Source of the DNA: Aeromicrobium phragmitis
Lineage (GTDB): Bacteria; Actinomycetota; Actinomycetes; Propionibacteriales; Nocardioidaceae
NCBI RefSeq assembly: GCF_003674095.1
Contig: NZ_RDBF01000005.1
Location: forward strand, 186,001 to 250,000
Length of the DNA: 64,000 nt
Reading direction: 5' to 3'
The notes below the pieces were generated by a model, which had not been told where the DNA came from, ran no database searches, and saw only the letters and a program-made list of their open reading frames with translations. A program made the position numbers and the translations under genes. Shown here piece by piece: positions 1 through 9,574 of the stretch; within the stretch, counting starts at the first letter, position 1; each line of letters begins with the position of its first letter.

Positions 1-567
1 GATCTGGGCTTCGAGGTCCGGTCGGCCGTCGGGCATTTCGACGACCTCCTCGGCGTTGGCGACCATGTTGCGCACGAACAGCCGCGCGACCATGTGCACG
101 TCGTCGCTGCTCCAGTTCTCGATATTGGGCAGCCGCGCCAGCACCACGGCGAGTTCGGAGACGAAGAGGTCGAGCTCGTGGTTGATCGCCTCGCGCACGG
201 CGCGCGAACCGCCGACGCGCTCGCGGGCGACGAAGGCGAAGTGCGTCTTGTTGACCTTGACGGTCTCGACGAGCACGTCCGCCGCGGCGTCGATGATATG
301 GGTGAAGACGTCCGGGTCTCGCTGCGCGTCGCGGATCATCCGCCGCAGCGTGGCGAACGACCGCTCGACCAGCGCGAGACCGAGTTCGTCCATGGACGCG
401 AAGTGCCGATAGAACGCGGCAGGAACGACCCCCGCCTGCTTGGCGACCTGCCGCAGGCTGATCTGCGCGAACCCGCTCTGGTGGCTCAACTCCAGCGCCG
501 CGTCGAGCAAGGCGGCGCGCGTGCGCTCCTTCTGCTCCTGACGCGTCAACGCGGCTGGCTGGTTCAT
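1..567 (-). CDS. TetR/AcrR-family repressor (3' end outside window)
   Basis: The reading frame runs from an ATG at 567 to the window edge with no stop, so at least 189 residues are present and the C-terminus is missing. Residues about 8-55 form a TetR helix-turn-helix (RQEQKERTRAALLDAAL, then LRQVAKQAGVVPAAFYRHFA). The remainder is the helical ligand-binding part. It is divergent from the ferredoxin-reductase/desaturase pair, and a GTGAAC-GTTCAC palindrome lies in the shared 160-bp gap. Known FabR/DesT-type TetR proteins control acyl desaturases from similar sites, so a repressor of the neighbouring desaturase operon is the natural inference. The family assignment is firm; the target is inferred. 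Confidence 0.85.
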   Translation of the reverse strand, partial: MNQPAALTRQEQKERTRAALLDAALELSHQSGFAQISLRQVAKQAGVVPAAFYRHFASMDELGLALVERSFATLRRMIRDAQRDPDVFTHIIDAAADVLVETVKVNKTHFAFVARERVGGSRAVREAINHELDLFVSELAVVLARLPNIENWSSDDVHMVARLFVRNMVANAEEVVEMPDGRPDLEAQI

Positions 568-671
568 GGCCCCACCATAGTGGTACGGACCACCCCGAAT
601 TCCAGTGAACAGCTGTGATCGCTTTCTCGTTCCTTGTTCTTGCGCATGCCCCCGATCCGTGGTCTAGTTGA

Positions 672-687
672 GTGAACGGGTGTTCAC
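672..687. promoter_or_regulatory. Palindromic operator candidate for the TetR regulator
   Basis: GTGAAC-GGGT-GTTCAC is a perfect 6+6 inverted repeat centred in the divergent gap, 44 bases before the reductase start. It resembles half-sites reported for DesT/FabR-type regulators of fatty-acid desaturation. Confidence 0.5.
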
Positions 688-730
688 ACACTGTGACACC
701 GCCGATGTCATCGATACACGAGGAGTCGCC

Positions 731-1822
731 GTGGGAGTCGTCCGACGGATGCTGGCCTCCGCGCCAGTCGCCCGCCTCACGTCGCCGCATACCGTCGACC
801 ACTACCTCGAGTACCTCCACCCCATGTGGACGGCCGAGGCCGTGCGAGCGCGCGTGATGGAGGTCAAGCGCGAGACCGGCGCGGCGAGCACGGTCGTCCT
901 GCGCCCGAACGGCGCCTGGGACGGGTTCAAGCCCGGCCAGCACGTCGAATTCGGTGTCGAGGTCGACGGCACGCGGCGCGTCCGCTGCTTCTCGCTGTCG
1001 GACTCCGCCGAACGCTCCGACGGCCTCATCACCGTGTCCGTCAAGGCGCACCCCGACGGCTTCGTCTCCCAGTTCCTGCACGGCGGCAAGCTCGCGCAGC
1101 GCACCGTCGTCTACCTCTCGCAGGCGCAGGGCGATTTCGTCCTACCCGACGAGGTGCCCGACCGGCTCGTCCTGATCAGTGGCGGTTCGGGCATCACTCC
1201 CGTCATGAGCATGCTGCGCACCCTCGTCGCGCGCGGCCATACCGGCGAGGTCGTGTTCTTGCACTACGCCCGCTCCCGCGAGGACGAGATGTTCACGCCC
1301 GAGCTCGACCGCCTCGCCGGCGCCGCCAACGTCCGCATGGTGCGCGTCTACACACGCGAGCCGGAGCCGGGGGCCGAACTCGCCGGCCGGTTCACCATCG
1401 ATCACCTCAAGCACCTCGGTGTCGATCCGGTGAGCACCCTCACCTACGTCTGCGGCCCCGCCGGGCTCATCGCCACCGTCCGTGACACCTACGAGGACCT
1501 GGGCGCGAGCGAGCAGCTGCGCATGGAGTACTTCAAGGTGCCCGCAATCGACCTCGACGCCGCGGACGCCACCGGCACGCTCACCTTCGAGGCGAGCGGC
1601 ACCAGTGCCGAGAACTCCGGCACCACGATCTTGGAGCAGGCCGAAGCAGCCGGCCTCTCCCCCGCTTACGGCTGTCGCATGGGTGTCTGCAACACGTGCG
1701 CGGTCAAGAAGCTGCACGGCGCGGTCCGTCACGTCATCAGTGGCGAGGTCTGCGCCAACACCGACGAGACCATCAAGGTCTGTGTCCAGGTCCCGGTCGG
1801 CGACGTCGCCGTCGATCTGTGA
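731..1822 (+). CDS. Ferredoxin-type oxidoreductase (electron donor to acyl desaturase)
   Basis: This 363-residue flavoprotein has an FAD-binding barrel (RRVRCFSLSDS), an NAD(P)-binding fold (LISGGSGITPVMSM) and a C-terminal plant-type 2Fe-2S domain (C-x4-C-x2-C, then a fourth Cys in KVCVQVP). It should pass electrons from NAD(P)H to the desaturase encoded 11 bases downstream. The GTG at 731 is chosen because AGGAG precedes it by 5 bases; a longer frame from a TTG at 668 would run through the operator palindrome. The same pair occurs in M. tuberculosis as Rv3230c-DesA3 (Rv3229c). The family is certain; the partnership is inferred from the operon. Confidence 0.9.
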   Translation: MGVVRRMLASAPVARLTSPHTVDHYLEYLHPMWTAEAVRARVMEVKRETGAASTVVLRPNGAWDGFKPGQHVEFGVEVDGTRRVRCFSLSDSAERSDGLITVSVKAHPDGFVSQFLHGGKLAQRTVVYLSQAQGDFVLPDEVPDRLVLISGGSGITPVMSMLRTLVARGHTGEVVFLHYARSREDEMFTPELDRLAGAANVRMVRVYTREPEPGAELAGRFTIDHLKHLGVDPVSTLTYVCGPAGLIATVRDTYEDLGASEQLRMEYFKVPAIDLDAADATGTLTFEASGTSAENSGTTILEQAEAAGLSPAYGCRMGVCNTCAVKKLHGAVRHVISGEVCANTDETIKVCVQVPVGDVAVDL

Positions 1823-1833
1823 GAGGAATCGCC

Positions 1834-3165
1834 ATGAAACTGTTCCGACGACGCTCCAAGCCCGCTCCCATCGAGCCGCTCAGCGCCAGCGACCACAATC
1901 GCGCGCCGGTGCCGCTCGTGTCAGTCGAGGATCCGAACCGGCCTTCCACGATCGGCCTCGACTACATGACCTATGACGAGCTCGAGGAGTTCGGCCGCGA
2001 GCTCGACGAGGTTCGCCAGCGCGTCCTCGACGACCTCGGCCAGGAGGATGCCGACTACATCCGTCGCGTCATCAAGGTGCAGCGCGCCTTCGAGGTCCTC
2101 GGCCGGGTCGTCCTCTTCGGCTTCCCCTTCCTGCTCCCGGTCTCTACCGCCGCATGGGTGTCCGCCCTCGTCGCCGGCGTCGTGCTCCTCGGTTTGGCCA
2201 AGATCATCGAGAACATGGAGATCGGCCACAACGTCATGCACGGCCAGTACGACTGGATGAACGATCCGCTGGTCGACGGCAAGCGTTACGAGTGGGACAA
2301 CGTCGCCCCCGCCCAGGAGTGGAAGCACGGCCACAACTACATCCACCACACGTACACCAACATCCACGGCATGGACCGGGACATCGGCTACAACATGTTC
2401 CGGATCGACGACGACCAGCCGTGGTACCCCAGCCATCGCTTCAATCTGCCGCTAGCGTTCATCCTCATGCTCGTCTTCGAGTGGGGCGTGATGTACCACG
2501 GCGTCGAGCTCGACGAATACCTCGCCGGCCGCATCTCCAAGGAAGACTTCCAGGGACGCAAGAAGCGCGCGTACGCCAAGATCCGCCGCCAGTTGCTGAA
2601 GGACTACGTCCTCTACCCGGCCCTGTCGTTGCCGCTCGCGCCGTTCACCGCCTGGTGGGTCCCGCTCGCGGTGCTCGGTGCCAACGTGGTGGCCAACATC
2701 ATCCGCAACATCTGGACGTTCCTGGTGATCTTCTGCGGCCACTTCCCGGCTGACGTCGAGACGTTCCAGGAGGAGGACGCTAAGAACGAGACCCGTGGCC
2801 AGTGGTACCTGCGCCAGATCCTCGGCTCGGCCAACATCTCGGGCTCCCCGCTCTTCCACGTGATGACCGGCAACCTGAGCCACCAGATCGAGCACCATCT
2901 GTTCCCGGACATCCCGGCACGCCGGTACCGCGAGGTGTCGAAGGACGTCAAGCGACTCGTGGAGAAGTACGGCCTGCGCTACAACACCGGCCGGCTGTCC
3001 AAGCAGCTCGCCAGCGTGGCGCGCAAGCTGCACCAGCTCTCGCACAAGCCGGACGACCCGTACCAGATCGGCAACTCGCCGGAGTCCAAGGCCCTGCGCC
3101 GCGCCAAGCGCGCCGCCGAGGCAGCGGCCCGCGAAGCCGCCGAGAAGCAGCACGCCACCCTCTGA
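1834..3165 (+). CDS. Acyl-CoA (stearoyl-type) membrane fatty acid desaturase
   Basis: The 443-residue integral membrane di-iron desaturase introduces a double bond into acyl chains at the cytoplasmic membrane face. The three histidine boxes are visible: HNVMHGQYDW, HGHNYIHHTYTN and NLSHQIEHHLFPDIP. Hydrophobic segments lie at about residues 88-125, 205-225 and 255-300. The ATG at 1834 follows GAGAGG and lies 11 bases after the reductase stop, so both are one transcript ending at the hairpin 3175-3210. The C-terminal 30 residues are alanine/lysine/arginine-rich. It is closest in pattern to the actinobacterial DesA3 group. Confidence 0.92.
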   Translation: MKLFRRRSKPAPIEPLSASDHNRAPVPLVSVEDPNRPSTIGLDYMTYDELEEFGRELDEVRQRVLDDLGQEDADYIRRVIKVQRAFEVLGRVVLFGFPFLLPVSTAAWVSALVAGVVLLGLAKIIENMEIGHNVMHGQYDWMNDPLVDGKRYEWDNVAPAQEWKHGHNYIHHTYTNIHGMDRDIGYNMFRIDDDQPWYPSHRFNLPLAFILMLVFEWGVMYHGVELDEYLAGRISKEDFQGRKKRAYAKIRRQLLKDYVLYPALSLPLAPFTAWWVPLAVLGANVVANIIRNIWTFLVIFCGHFPADVETFQEEDAKNETRGQWYLRQILGSANISGSPLFHVMTGNLSHQIEHHLFPDIPARRYREVSKDVKRLVEKYGLRYNTGRLSKQLASVARKLHQLSHKPDDPYQIGNSPESKALRRAKRAAEAAAREAAEKQHATL

Positions 3166-3174
3166 CGAGACGAC

Positions 3175-3210
3175 GACGGCGGCCGGTCCCGAACGGGACC
3201 GGCCGCCGTC
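3175..3210 (+). terminator. Terminator hairpin after desaturase
   Basis: A perfect 16-bp stem (3175-3190 with 3195-3210) closes on a GAAC tetraloop 9 bases after the desaturase stop. No U-tract follows, as is common in high-GC actinobacteria. Confidence 0.7.
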
Positions 3211-3225
3211 GCCTTGGGCACAGTC

Positions 3226-3363
3226 CTAGGTGGTCGAGTAGCGCGAGGAACGAGCGCGTATCGAGACCAGCGAACGTCACCTGGTCTCGCTCCATCGCGG
3301 CTACGCCCCTCCTGCGATGGCTCCATCGTCGGTCGCTGAGCGACCTCCTACTCGACCGCCTAG
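3226..3363. repeat. Long imperfect inverted repeat between convergent genes
   Basis: CTAGGTGGTCGAGTAG (3226-3241) is matched by its reverse complement with one mismatch at 3348-3363. Inside lie further self-complementary pieces (a GAGACC/GGTCTC pair around 3263-3287). GGTCGAGTAGCG...TATCGAGACC-type sequences are, from memory, frequent dispersed intergenic repeats in Nocardioidaceae. The right arm overlaps the glnE stop codon. Confidence 0.6.
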
Positions 3364-6263
3364 TCCCAGAAGACGCGTTCGACGACTTTGCGGGCTTGGC
3401 GGGTGATCTTGAGGTAGCGGTCCATGAGCTCCTCGAAACGGTCCGCGCCATCACCGATCAGATGAGCCAGCCCGGCACGGTCGTTCGGTGCCTCCACCAT
3501 CGACTCGGCCGGCTTCGCCCGCAGCAGCACCACGCCATTGCGGATACGACTGACCATGCGCCATGACTCGATGAGGATGTCCGCGTCGCCGCGGTCGAGC
3601 AGTCCCGCCTCGGCTGCGGCATCGATGGCCGCGATCGTGCGCGTGGTCCGCAAACCGGGGTGCTCGTGTGCGTACTCGAGTTGAAGCAGCTGCGCCGTCC
3701 ACTCGATATCGGCCAGTCCCCCACGGCCGAGCTTGAGGTGCGTGTTGGGGTTCGCTCCGCGCGGCAGTCGCTCAGCGTCGACGCGAGCCTTGATCCGCCG
3801 GATCTCCCGTACCTCGGATTCGCTGAGTCCACCTTCGGGGTAGCGCAGCGGGTCGATGAGCTCGGTGAAGCGACGGCACAGATCGGCGTCGCCCACGGCG
3901 GCATCCGCGCGCAGGAGCGCCTGGGCCTCCCAGGTGTCGGACCACTTGGCGTAGTAGGCCGCGTACGAGGACAACGAGCGGACGAGCGGACCGTTCTTGC
4001 CCTCCGGGCGCAGATCCGCGTCCACCTGCAGCGGCGGGTCGTCACCGGCCACGGCAAGCTGCTGGCGCAGCGTCTGAGCGATCCACAGGGCGCACTTGGT
4101 GGCGCCGGCGTCGGCGACGCCGTCCAGCGGCTCGTGCACGAACATGACGTCCGCGTCCGAGCCGTATCCGGTCTCGTGACCGCCCAACCGGCCCATGAGC
4201 ACGATCGCCATGCGCACGCTCAGCGGCCCCTTCTCCTGCTCGTACGCCGACATCGCCACCGCGAGCGTCGCCTGCAGCGTTGCGGTGTTGATCGCGGTCA
4301 GCGCCTCGCCCACAACGGCGATGTCGAGCAGACCCAGCACGTCGGCCATCGCCACGCGTGCCAGCTCGCGGCGGCGGACCCGCCGAATCGCCCGCACGGC
4401 GGCGTCGGGCACTGAGTGACGCCGGGCGGCCAACTCCATCTCGGTAGAGAGCCGGTCCAGATCGTGCGGCACGAGTTCGGCGTCGTCACCGAGCAACGCG
4501 ACCACGTCCGGGGCCCGCACGATCAAGCCGGTGACGTACTTGCTCGACGACAGCAACCTCGCCAACTGTTCGGCCCCGACGCCCTCGTCGCGCAGCTTGC
4601 GCAGGTACCAGTGCGACTCGCCGAGTTCCTCCGAGATCCGCCGGAACGCCAGCAATCCACCGTCGGGATCGGGCGACTCGGCGAACCAGGCCAACATCGC
4701 GGGCAGGAGGGACTGCTGGATCGCCGCACGCCGGGAGACGCCGCTGGTGAGCGCCTCGATGTGCTTCATCGCCCCGACCGGATCGGCGAACCCGAGCGCG
4801 GCAAGCCGCTGCTCCGCCGCCGACTGGGTGAGGCGAAGCCCCTCCGTCGGCAGACTCGCGACGGCGTCGAGCAGCGGGCGATAGAACAACTTCTCGTGCA
4901 GCCGGCTCACCACGCGGCGGTGCGCCTGCCACTCCTTCACGAGGCTGTCGACAGGGCTTTGCCGATACCCCATGCTGCGGCCGATCCGCCGCAGGTCCTC
5001 AGGATCCTCCGGGACGATGTGCGTGCGCTTCAGCCGGAACAACTGGATGCGGTGCTCGAGCGTGCGAAGAAACTCATACGCCTCCTCGAGCGCCGCTCCG
5101 TCGCGCCGTCCGACGTAACCGCCCTCGGTGAGCGCGTGCAAGGCCAGCAGCGTCGTACGGCTACGCAGGTCGGTGTCACCGCGGCCGTGCACCAGCTGCA
5201 GCATCTGGATGGCGAACTCCACGTCACGCAGCCCACCGCTGCCGAGCTTCAGCTCTCGGTCGCGATCACCGTGCGGAATGTTGTCGACGACCCGCTTCCG
5301 CATGGCGCGCACGTCGGCGACGAAGTTGGGCCGGTTGCTGGCCGACCAGACCATCGGCGTGAGCGCCTCGAGGTAGCGCTGGGCGAGGTCCGCGTCGCCG
5401 GCGGCGTACCGCGCCTTGAGCAGCGCCTGGAACTCCCAGGTGCTCGCCCACTTCTCGTAGTAGGCGACGTGGCTGGTCAGCGAGCGGACCAGCGGGCCGT
5501 TCTTGCCTTCGGGCCGCAGGTTCGCGTCGACCTCCCAGATCGTGCCCTCGCGGGTGTGCTCGCTGCACAAGCGCATGACCGCCGAGGCCATGCGGGTCGC
5601 CGCGCTGAGCGCCTCGGTGTCGTCGGCGTTCTCGGTCGGTTCGTAGACGAAGATGACGTCCACGTCGCTCACGTAGTTGAGCTCGTGCCCGCCGGTCTTG
5701 CCCATCGCCATGATGGCGAGTCGGGTCGCATCCGCCTTCTCCTCGTCGGCGGCCACCATGCGCAGGGCCGCGTCGAGAGTGGCGATCGCCAGATCGGCCA
5801 GCTCGCCCGAGGACTCGACGAACGTGGTGACCGCGGTGAGATCGCGGGCGGCGATGCGCAGCAGGGCGCGGTGGTACTGCACGCGCAGGCTCGCCGAGTC
5901 TGACGCCTGGCGCATCCACGCGCGGTACTCCTCGAGCGTGGCCGGGCGGCGCAGGAGTTCGTCGGCGGCCACGTCCGTGACGTACTCGGGGTGGCGGGTG
6001 AGGAAGTCGCCGAGCGCTTCGCTGGTGCCGAGAACGATCAGCAGCCGCAGGCGCAGCTCGTCGTCGGACTCCAGCAGCCCGACGAGGCGCTCGCATCCGC
6101 CGTCGGCCTCGGCGATTCTGGCCAACGACGCGAGGCAGGTGTCGGGATCGGCGACCGAGGCGATCTGAGTGACGAGCTCCTCGGAGCAGTCGGTCAAGAT
6201 CGCGAGGTTCGCCGCCGCCCGCTGGGTATCACGAAATCCGAGCCGGGACAGGACCACGGACAT
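3360..6263 (-). CDS. glnE: Bifunctional glutamine synthetase adenylyltransferase/deadenylase
   Basis: GlnE attaches and removes AMP on a regulatory tyrosine of glutamine synthetase in response to nitrogen status. The 967-residue protein has the expected tandem architecture: an N-terminal nucleotidyltransferase with GGHELNYVSDVDVIF near residue 190 (removase half) and a second with GGHETGYGSDADVMF near residue 690 (transferase half), each followed by a helical GlnD-PII uridylyltransferase-like domain. The SDxD metal-binding pairs are intact in both halves. It starts 4 bases after the glnA stop, so the two genes are co-transcribed. Its true substrate is probably another synthetase, because the adjacent one lacks the target tyrosine. 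Confidence 0.96.
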   Translation of the reverse strand: MSVVLSRLGFRDTQRAAANLAILTDCSEELVTQIASVADPDTCLASLARIAEADGGCERLVGLLESDDELRLRLLIVLGTSEALGDFLTRHPEYVTDVAADELLRRPATLEEYRAWMRQASDSASLRVQYHRALLRIAARDLTAVTTFVESSGELADLAIATLDAALRMVAADEEKADATRLAIMAMGKTGGHELNYVSDVDVIFVYEPTENADDTEALSAATRMASAVMRLCSEHTREGTIWEVDANLRPEGKNGPLVRSLTSHVAYYEKWASTWEFQALLKARYAAGDADLAQRYLEALTPMVWSASNRPNFVADVRAMRKRVVDNIPHGDRDRELKLGSGGLRDVEFAIQMLQLVHGRGDTDLRSRTTLLALHALTEGGYVGRRDGAALEEAYEFLRTLEHRIQLFRLKRTHIVPEDPEDLRRIGRSMGYRQSPVDSLVKEWQAHRRVVSRLHEKLFYRPLLDAVASLPTEGLRLTQSAAEQRLAALGFADPVGAMKHIEALTSGVSRRAAIQQSLLPAMLAWFAESPDPDGGLLAFRRISEELGESHWYLRKLRDEGVGAEQLARLLSSSKYVTGLIVRAPDVVALLGDDAELVPHDLDRLSTEMELAARRHSVPDAAVRAIRRVRRRELARVAMADVLGLLDIAVVGEALTAINTATLQATLAVAMSAYEQEKGPLSVRMAIVLMGRLGGHETGYGSDADVMFVHEPLDGVADAGATKCALWIAQTLRQQLAVAGDDPPLQVDADLRPEGKNGPLVRSLSSYAAYYAKWSDTWEAQALLRADAAVGDADLCRRFTELIDPLRYPEGGLSESEVREIRRIKARVDAERLPRGANPNTHLKLGRGGLADIEWTAQLLQLEYAHEHPGLRTTRTIAAIDAAAEAGLLDRGDADILIESWRMVSRIRNGVVLLRAKPAESMVEAPNDRAGLAHLIGDGADRFEELMDRYLKITRQARKVVERVFWD

Positions 6264-6267
6264 TCCC

Positions 6268-7605
6268 TCAGACGACCGGCATGAGCCGGTCGATCTCGAA
6301 CTGCGTGACGTGCGACCGGTAGTCCTGCCATTCGGCGCGCTTGTTGCGCAGGAAGAAGTCGAAGACGTGCTCGCCGAGCGTCTCCGCCACCAGCTCGCTC
6401 GACTCCATGATGCGGATCGCCTCGTCGAGGTTGCGCGGCAGCGGCGCGATGCCGAGGGCGCGACGCTCGTTCTCGGTGAGCGACCACACGTCGTCCTCGG
6501 CCTCCGGCGGCAGCTCGTAGCCCTCCTCGATGCCCTTCAGTCCGGCAGCGAGGATCAGCGCGAAGGCGAGATAGGGGTTGCACGCGGAGTCGAGTGCGCG
6601 ATGCTCGATCCGCGCGGAACCGCTCTTGTGCGGCTTGTACATCGGCACACGCACGAGGGCGGAGCGGTTGTTGTGGCCCCAGCAGACGTAGCTCGGTGCC
6701 TCGCCGCCCCAGGCGAGTCGTTTGTAGGAGTTCACCCACTGGTTCGTCACCGCGGTGATCTCGGGTGTGTGCTCGAGGACGCCGGCGATGAACTGCCGGC
6801 CGGTCTTGCTGAGCTGGTACTCGGCCCCGGCCTCATAGAACGCGTTCTCGTCGCCCTCGAACAGCGACACGTGGGTGTGCATGCCCGATCCCGGGTGCTC
6901 GGTGAACGGCTTGGGCATGAAGGAGGCCCACTTGCCCTGGCTCAGCGCGACCTCGCGAACGACGGTGCGGAAGGTCATGATGTTGTCGGCCGTGCTGAGG
7001 GCGTCGGCATAGCGCAGGTCGATCTCCTGTTGGCCGGGGCCGCCCTCGTGATGACTGAACTCGACCGAGATGCCCATGGACTCGAGCATCGTGATGACCT
7101 CGCGGCGGAAGTCCTGACCGCCGCCCTGGGCCGTGTGGTCGAAGTAGCCGCTGTCGTCGACCGGAACGGGCTGCTCGCCGCGGCCGGGCTTGCCCTTGAG
7201 CAGGAAGAACTCGATCTCGGGGTGGGTGTAGAACGTGAAGCCCGCGTCGGCCGCCTTGCCCAGCGCCCGCTTGAGCACGTGCCGGGGATCGGCGTAGGAA
7301 GGACTGCCGTCCGGCATCAGGATGTCGCAGAACATCCGCGCCGTCGCGGGTGTCTCACCGCGCCAGGGCAGGATCTGGAACGTCGACGGATCGGGCTTGG
7401 CGAGCATGTCGGCCTCGTGCACCCGAGCGAAGCCTTCGATCGCCGAGCCGTCGAAGCCGATGCCCTCACCGAAGGCGCCCTCGAGCTCGGCCGGGGCGAT
7501 CGCCACCGACTTGAGCGAGCCGAGCACGTCCGTGAACCACAAGCGCACGAACCTGACGTCGCGCTCCTCGAGCGCCCGGAGTACGAACTCCTCCTGCTTA
7601 CCCAT
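6268..7605 (-). CDS. glnA: Type I glutamine synthetase, GlnA2-like
   Basis: The enzyme makes glutamine from glutamate, ammonia and ATP. The 445-residue protein has the beta-grasp N-terminus (FGEGIGFDGSAIEGF) and the catalytic domain with metal and ATP ligands (HPEIEFFLL, HHEGGPGQQEID, HPGSGMHTHVSLF, SGSARIEHRALD). At the position of the adenylylation tyrosine the sequence is DDVWSLTENER, so Trp (about residue 374) replaces Tyr. It lacks the enterobacterial-type NLYDLPPEE site, as expected for GlnA2-type enzymes. Linkage to glnE matches M. tuberculosis Rv2222c-Rv2221c. A main, adenylylated GlnA1 would be encoded elsewhere. Confidence 0.95.
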   Translation of the reverse strand: MGKQEEFVLRALEERDVRFVRLWFTDVLGSLKSVAIAPAELEGAFGEGIGFDGSAIEGFARVHEADMLAKPDPSTFQILPWRGETPATARMFCDILMPDGSPSYADPRHVLKRALGKAADAGFTFYTHPEIEFFLLKGKPGRGEQPVPVDDSGYFDHTAQGGGQDFRREVITMLESMGISVEFSHHEGGPGQQEIDLRYADALSTADNIMTFRTVVREVALSQGKWASFMPKPFTEHPGSGMHTHVSLFEGDENAFYEAGAEYQLSKTGRQFIAGVLEHTPEITAVTNQWVNSYKRLAWGGEAPSYVCWGHNNRSALVRVPMYKPHKSGSARIEHRALDSACNPYLAFALILAAGLKGIEEGYELPPEAEDDVWSLTENERRALGIAPLPRNLDEAIRIMESSELVAETLGEHVFDFFLRNKRAEWQDYRSHVTQFEIDRLMPVV

Positions 7606-7756
7606 GCGGTCAGTCTAGGGGCGCACCGGTCCGCCGCGGACCAGCCTGGGGCGGTGAGATGGCACGCACCTGCACGACGCCCGTGCGTGCTGGTTCACCG
7701 ATCGCGCGCGGTCCGCTCGCCGCTCATGCCGGCCGTCGACGCCCTAGGCTGACGAC

Positions 7757-9523
7757 GTGCCTCAACTGCGTCTCGCCCTTGCCCAGGTCAATGCGGTCGT
7801 CGGCGATGTCGACCACAACGTCGAACTCGTCGTGAGCGCCTGTCACGAAGCCGCCCGCGCCGGCGCCCATCTGGTGGTCTTCCCCGAGATGGTGCTGACC
7901 GGCTATCCGGTGGAGGATCTCGCCGGCCGGCTCACACTCATCCGCCGTTCGCAGGAGGCGATCGCCGCCCTGCCGGATCGGCTCGCGAAGGAGGGGCTCG
8001 GCGATCTGGTGGCCGTCGTCGGTCACCTCGACAGTGCGCGACCTGGCGAGGTCGAGGCGATGCCGGAGCGCCTCGGCGTGCCGAAGAACGCTCCCACCAA
8101 CTCGGCCTCGGTGATCAGCGCCGGCCAGGTGGTGGCGCGCTACGACAAGCACCACCTGCCCAACTACGGCGTCTTCGACGAATTCCGCAACTTCGTGCCC
8201 GGCGAGGAGGTGCAGATCGTCCAGGTGCACGGCGTCGACGTCGCGATCGCCATCTGCGAGGACATCTGGCAGGACGGTCCCTCGGCCGCGGCCAAGGCCG
8301 CGGAAGCGGGCCTGCTCCTCGTGCTCAACGGGTCGCCGTACGAGGCGGCGAAGGACGACACCCGGCTCGAGCTGTGCGCCCGGCGTGCCCGCGAGGGCGC
8401 CTGCGCCCTCGCCTACGTCAATCTCGTCGGCGGACAGGACGAGCTCGTCTTCGACGGCGACTCGCTCGTGGTCGATTCCGAGGGAGAGCTCGTCGCCCGC
8501 GCCGCGCAGTTCGTCCCCGAACTGCTGGTCGCGGATCTCGACCTGGCCGCGGCGACGGCGCCCATGCCGGATCCCGGGACCCGGGTTCACGGCCTGCTGC
8601 TGAACCGCGTGGTGGTGTCCTCCGATCCGGTTCCCCCCTACGCGCCGCGCGAGACGACCGTCGCCGAGCGCTGGGACGACCTGGGCGAGCGTTACCAGGC
8701 GATCGTGCTCGGTCTGCGCGACTACGTCGAAAAGAACGGCTTTCGCTCGGTACTGCTCGGCCTGTCCGGGGGCATCGACTCGACCCTCGCCGCCGCGGTC
8801 GCGGTGGACGCGCTCGGGGCCGACCGCGTCTTCGGGGTGTCGAACCCGAGCGAATGGTCGACGGAGCACTCGCGATCCGACGCCGCCGAACTGGCCCGGC
8901 GCACCGGACTGCAGCTCGACACCGTGCCGATCGCGCCGATCTTCGGCGCGTATCAGGACGCCCTCGATCTCGACGGCCTCGCCGAGGAGAACCTTCAGGC
9001 CCGCATCCGCGCGGTGATCTGGATGGGCCTGTCCAATCAGCACGGTCACCTCGTGCTGGCGTGCGGCAACAAGTCCGAGCTCGCCACGGGCTACTCGACG
9101 ATCTACGGCGACGCCGTCGGCGGGTACGCGCCGCTCAAGGACGTGCCCAAGACGATCGTGTGGGAGCTCGCGCGGTGGCGGAACGCGTGGGCCGAGGCGC
9201 GTGGCGAGCAGCCGCCGATCCCGGAGAACACGATCAGCAAGCCGCCCTCGGCCGAGCTTCGGCCCGGGCAGCTGGACACCGACTCCCTGCCCCCGTACGA
9301 CGTGCTCGACGGGATCCTCGACGCGTACGTCGAACGGGACCTCGGCGCGAAGGCCGTCGTCGAGGAGGGCTTCGACCCGGCCGTCGTGCAGCAGGTCGTG
9401 ACGCTCGTCGACCGGGCCGAATACAAGCGCCGGCAGTATCCCCCCGGACCCAAGATCAGCGCGCGCAACTTCGGCCGGGACCGCCGCGTTCCCATCACCA
9501 ACCGGTGGCGCGAGGAGTTGTAG
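7757..9523 (+). CDS. nadE: Glutamine-dependent NAD+ synthetase
   Basis: This enzyme performs the last step of NAD synthesis, amidating deamido-NAD with glutamine nitrogen. The 588-residue protein is two-domain. An N-terminal nitrilase-type glutaminase carries the Glu-Lys-Cys triad in FPEMVLTGYP, YDKHHLPNYG and AICEDIWQDG. A C-terminal ATP-pyrophosphatase synthetase carries LGLSGGIDST near residue 335. The GTG start at 7757 gives the standard MPQLRLALAQ N-terminus. panB follows 51 bases later on the same strand, so a cofactor operon is likely. Confidence 0.95.
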   Translation: MPQLRLALAQVNAVVGDVDHNVELVVSACHEAARAGAHLVVFPEMVLTGYPVEDLAGRLTLIRRSQEAIAALPDRLAKEGLGDLVAVVGHLDSARPGEVEAMPERLGVPKNAPTNSASVISAGQVVARYDKHHLPNYGVFDEFRNFVPGEEVQIVQVHGVDVAIAICEDIWQDGPSAAAKAAEAGLLLVLNGSPYEAAKDDTRLELCARRAREGACALAYVNLVGGQDELVFDGDSLVVDSEGELVARAAQFVPELLVADLDLAAATAPMPDPGTRVHGLLLNRVVVSSDPVPPYAPRETTVAERWDDLGERYQAIVLGLRDYVEKNGFRSVLLGLSGGIDSTLAAAVAVDALGADRVFGVSNPSEWSTEHSRSDAAELARRTGLQLDTVPIAPIFGAYQDALDLDGLAEENLQARIRAVIWMGLSNQHGHLVLACGNKSELATGYSTIYGDAVGGYAPLKDVPKTIVWELARWRNAWAEARGEQPPIPENTISKPPSAELRPGQLDTDSLPPYDVLDGILDAYVERDLGAKAVVEEGFDPAVVQQVVTLVDRAEYKRRQYPPGPKISARNFGRDRRVPITNRWREEL

Positions 9524-9574
9524 GCTGCTGCTGTCCGTGGACCCCCGCCGAGGGGCTGCGAGAAGGAGAAGTCG

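Noticed and set aside
4416..5903. Open frame of 495 codons on the + strand
   Set aside because: It is antisense to glnE, a certain gene; long antisense frames are expected at this GC content and the translation has Arg/His/Val-biased, low-information composition.
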